From: Peronospora farinosa
Taxonomy: Eukaryota; Oomycota; Peronosporomycetes; Peronosporales; Peronosporaceae
NCBI GenBank assembly: GCA_947646735.1
Contig: CANTFK010000580.1
Location: forward strand, 62,001 to 126,000
Length of the DNA stretch: 64,000 nucleotides
Direction of reading: 5' to 3'
Both the position numbers and the translations under genes were made by a program. Shown piece by piece: positions 63,580 to 64,000 of the stretch. A model generated the notes under the pieces. That model did not search any database, was not told the DNA's origin, and saw only the letters and a list, made by a program, of their open reading frames with translations. How positions within the stretch are numbered: position 1 is the stretch's first letter; every line of letters starts with the position of its first letter.

Positions 63580-64000
63580 TCTGAAGTAGAAAGTACAGGG
63601 CCGGAGCGACGACAGAAAGCCCGCGACCTGGCCATTGCGGCGAATATCGAGTCGTCACTACTGCTATCCTCGGCCTCAGATGACCCCGGGGCATGATTGG
63701 CTTTCCGCTTCTTCGGCTTAAGGGGAGACCGAACCTTGGATGAAGGCGAACGTGACATTTTCGTCGTTCTGGGACTTCGGGCCTTGGTCGTGGCTGGAGT
63801 CGATTTTGCCGCCGTGCCTCGAGCAACCGTTAGCTGCTTCTGCAGCTGGTCACGTCCCCGGAGGAGGGTCTTCTCGCGGCTCTTGTAGTTGGAAATCTCC
63901 TTCTGGAGTACCAACACTTGTTTGGACAGTTCTTGATGACTGCGAAGTGCGTCCAACTTGGACTCCAGCGACCTAATCTCAGCCGAAGAACTTTTGACAG

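Larger units (their letters stand above)
61725..63956 (-). pseudogene. Antisense ORF region of element C (coiled coil, repeats, helical end), split by a solo LTR
   Basis: Leftwards from 63956, and probably from beyond the window, come: a coiled coil (HQELSKQVLVLQKEISNYK), a basic Ser/Pro-rich stretch (KMSRSPSSKVRSPLKPKKRK), an acidic Ser run, the solo LTR at 63237-63579, an acidic/basic stretch (about 63230-63000), a 12-residue repeat array (62715-62995, like KGSSGKGPAPPS) and a protein-like frame (62486-61725) with WFSDLVKLHDTYIDASRQSL and RKKRRAKAVRAWMDVLEKVL. Frames shift near 63180 and 62470. The frame is open across the LTR insertion point once one target copy is counted. I recognise no domain and infer a retroelement-borne antisense protein, like those at 1-1010, 2248-2556 and 4477-5430. 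The terminal frame could instead be a captured host gene. Confidence 0.5.

Noticed and set aside
1..64000. tRNA, rRNA, CRISPR arrays, bacterial-type operons
   Set aside because: Nothing with cloverleaf, rRNA signature or regular repeat-spacer structure was seen; the only arrays are head-to-tail minisatellites without spacers. Reading by eye could miss a small RNA gene; a covariance-model scan would settle it.

Overview
The window looks like nuclear DNA of a plant-pathogenic oomycete (Peronosporaceae: Phytophthora or a downy mildew). Four things point there: a secreted RXLR effector with WY-type repeats (about 35.8-37.0 kb), short GT-AG introns of roughly 40-90 bp in compact housekeeping genes, Ty3/gypsy elements of oomycete type including ones with a second RNase H, and a myosin whose tail ends in a PX domain. 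The species cannot be fixed from sequence alone. Gene models below come from reading splice sites and frames by eye, and names rest on recognised motifs.

Layout. (1) 0-6.1 kb is nested LTR-retrotransposon debris: an antisense coiled-coil ORF, an LTR with a minisatellite and its leader, a 342-bp LTR, a gag scrap, and the integrase-chromodomain end of a chromovirus with polypurine tract and 3' LTR. (2) 6.6-41 kb is a gene-dense island: a PDK/BCKDK-type mitochondrial kinase (+), a TANGO6/RTP1 homologue (-), a syntaxin-16/Tlg2 SNARE (-), a headless zinc-ribbon/PX protein (+) convergent with its parent-like PX myosin (-), a SAP-domain SARNP/Tho1 protein (-), a CAMK-like kinase (+), the PLRG1/Prp46 splicing WD40 protein (+), a decayed GH1 beta-glucosidase (-), an ankyrin/GPCR-chaperone protein with a GOLD domain inside it (-), the RXLR effector (+), an SLC30A9-like zinc transporter (+) and a bZIP factor (-). 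(3) 41-64 kb is again retroelements: a chromovirus LTR plus gag (D), a decayed gypsy element rich in GATC (B), a gag zinc-knuckle scrap, a mitochondrial atp9 insertion (NUMT), and a better preserved relative of B (C) that runs off the right edge.

How parts work together. The island is mostly housekeeping: mitochondrial carbon control, RNA polymerase assembly or trafficking, TGN/endosome SNARE, actin motor on phosphoinositide membranes, mRNA export and splicing, and zinc homeostasis. The RXLR gene lies inside it, in a repeat-bearing pocket. A chromovirus LTR sits about 110 bp upstream of the bZIP start codon.

Most noteworthy: a -1 ribosomal frameshift signal (slippery TTAAAC, stop, stem-loop) shared by elements B and C; antisense ORFs in the 3' part of several LTR elements, one interrupted by a solo LTR with a 5-bp target duplication; a single in-frame stop cutting a 50-residue transmembrane tail off the bZIP protein; a headless duplicate of the myosin tail facing its parent; a GOLD domain inserted into the GPCR-chaperone domain; and the atp9 NUMT.
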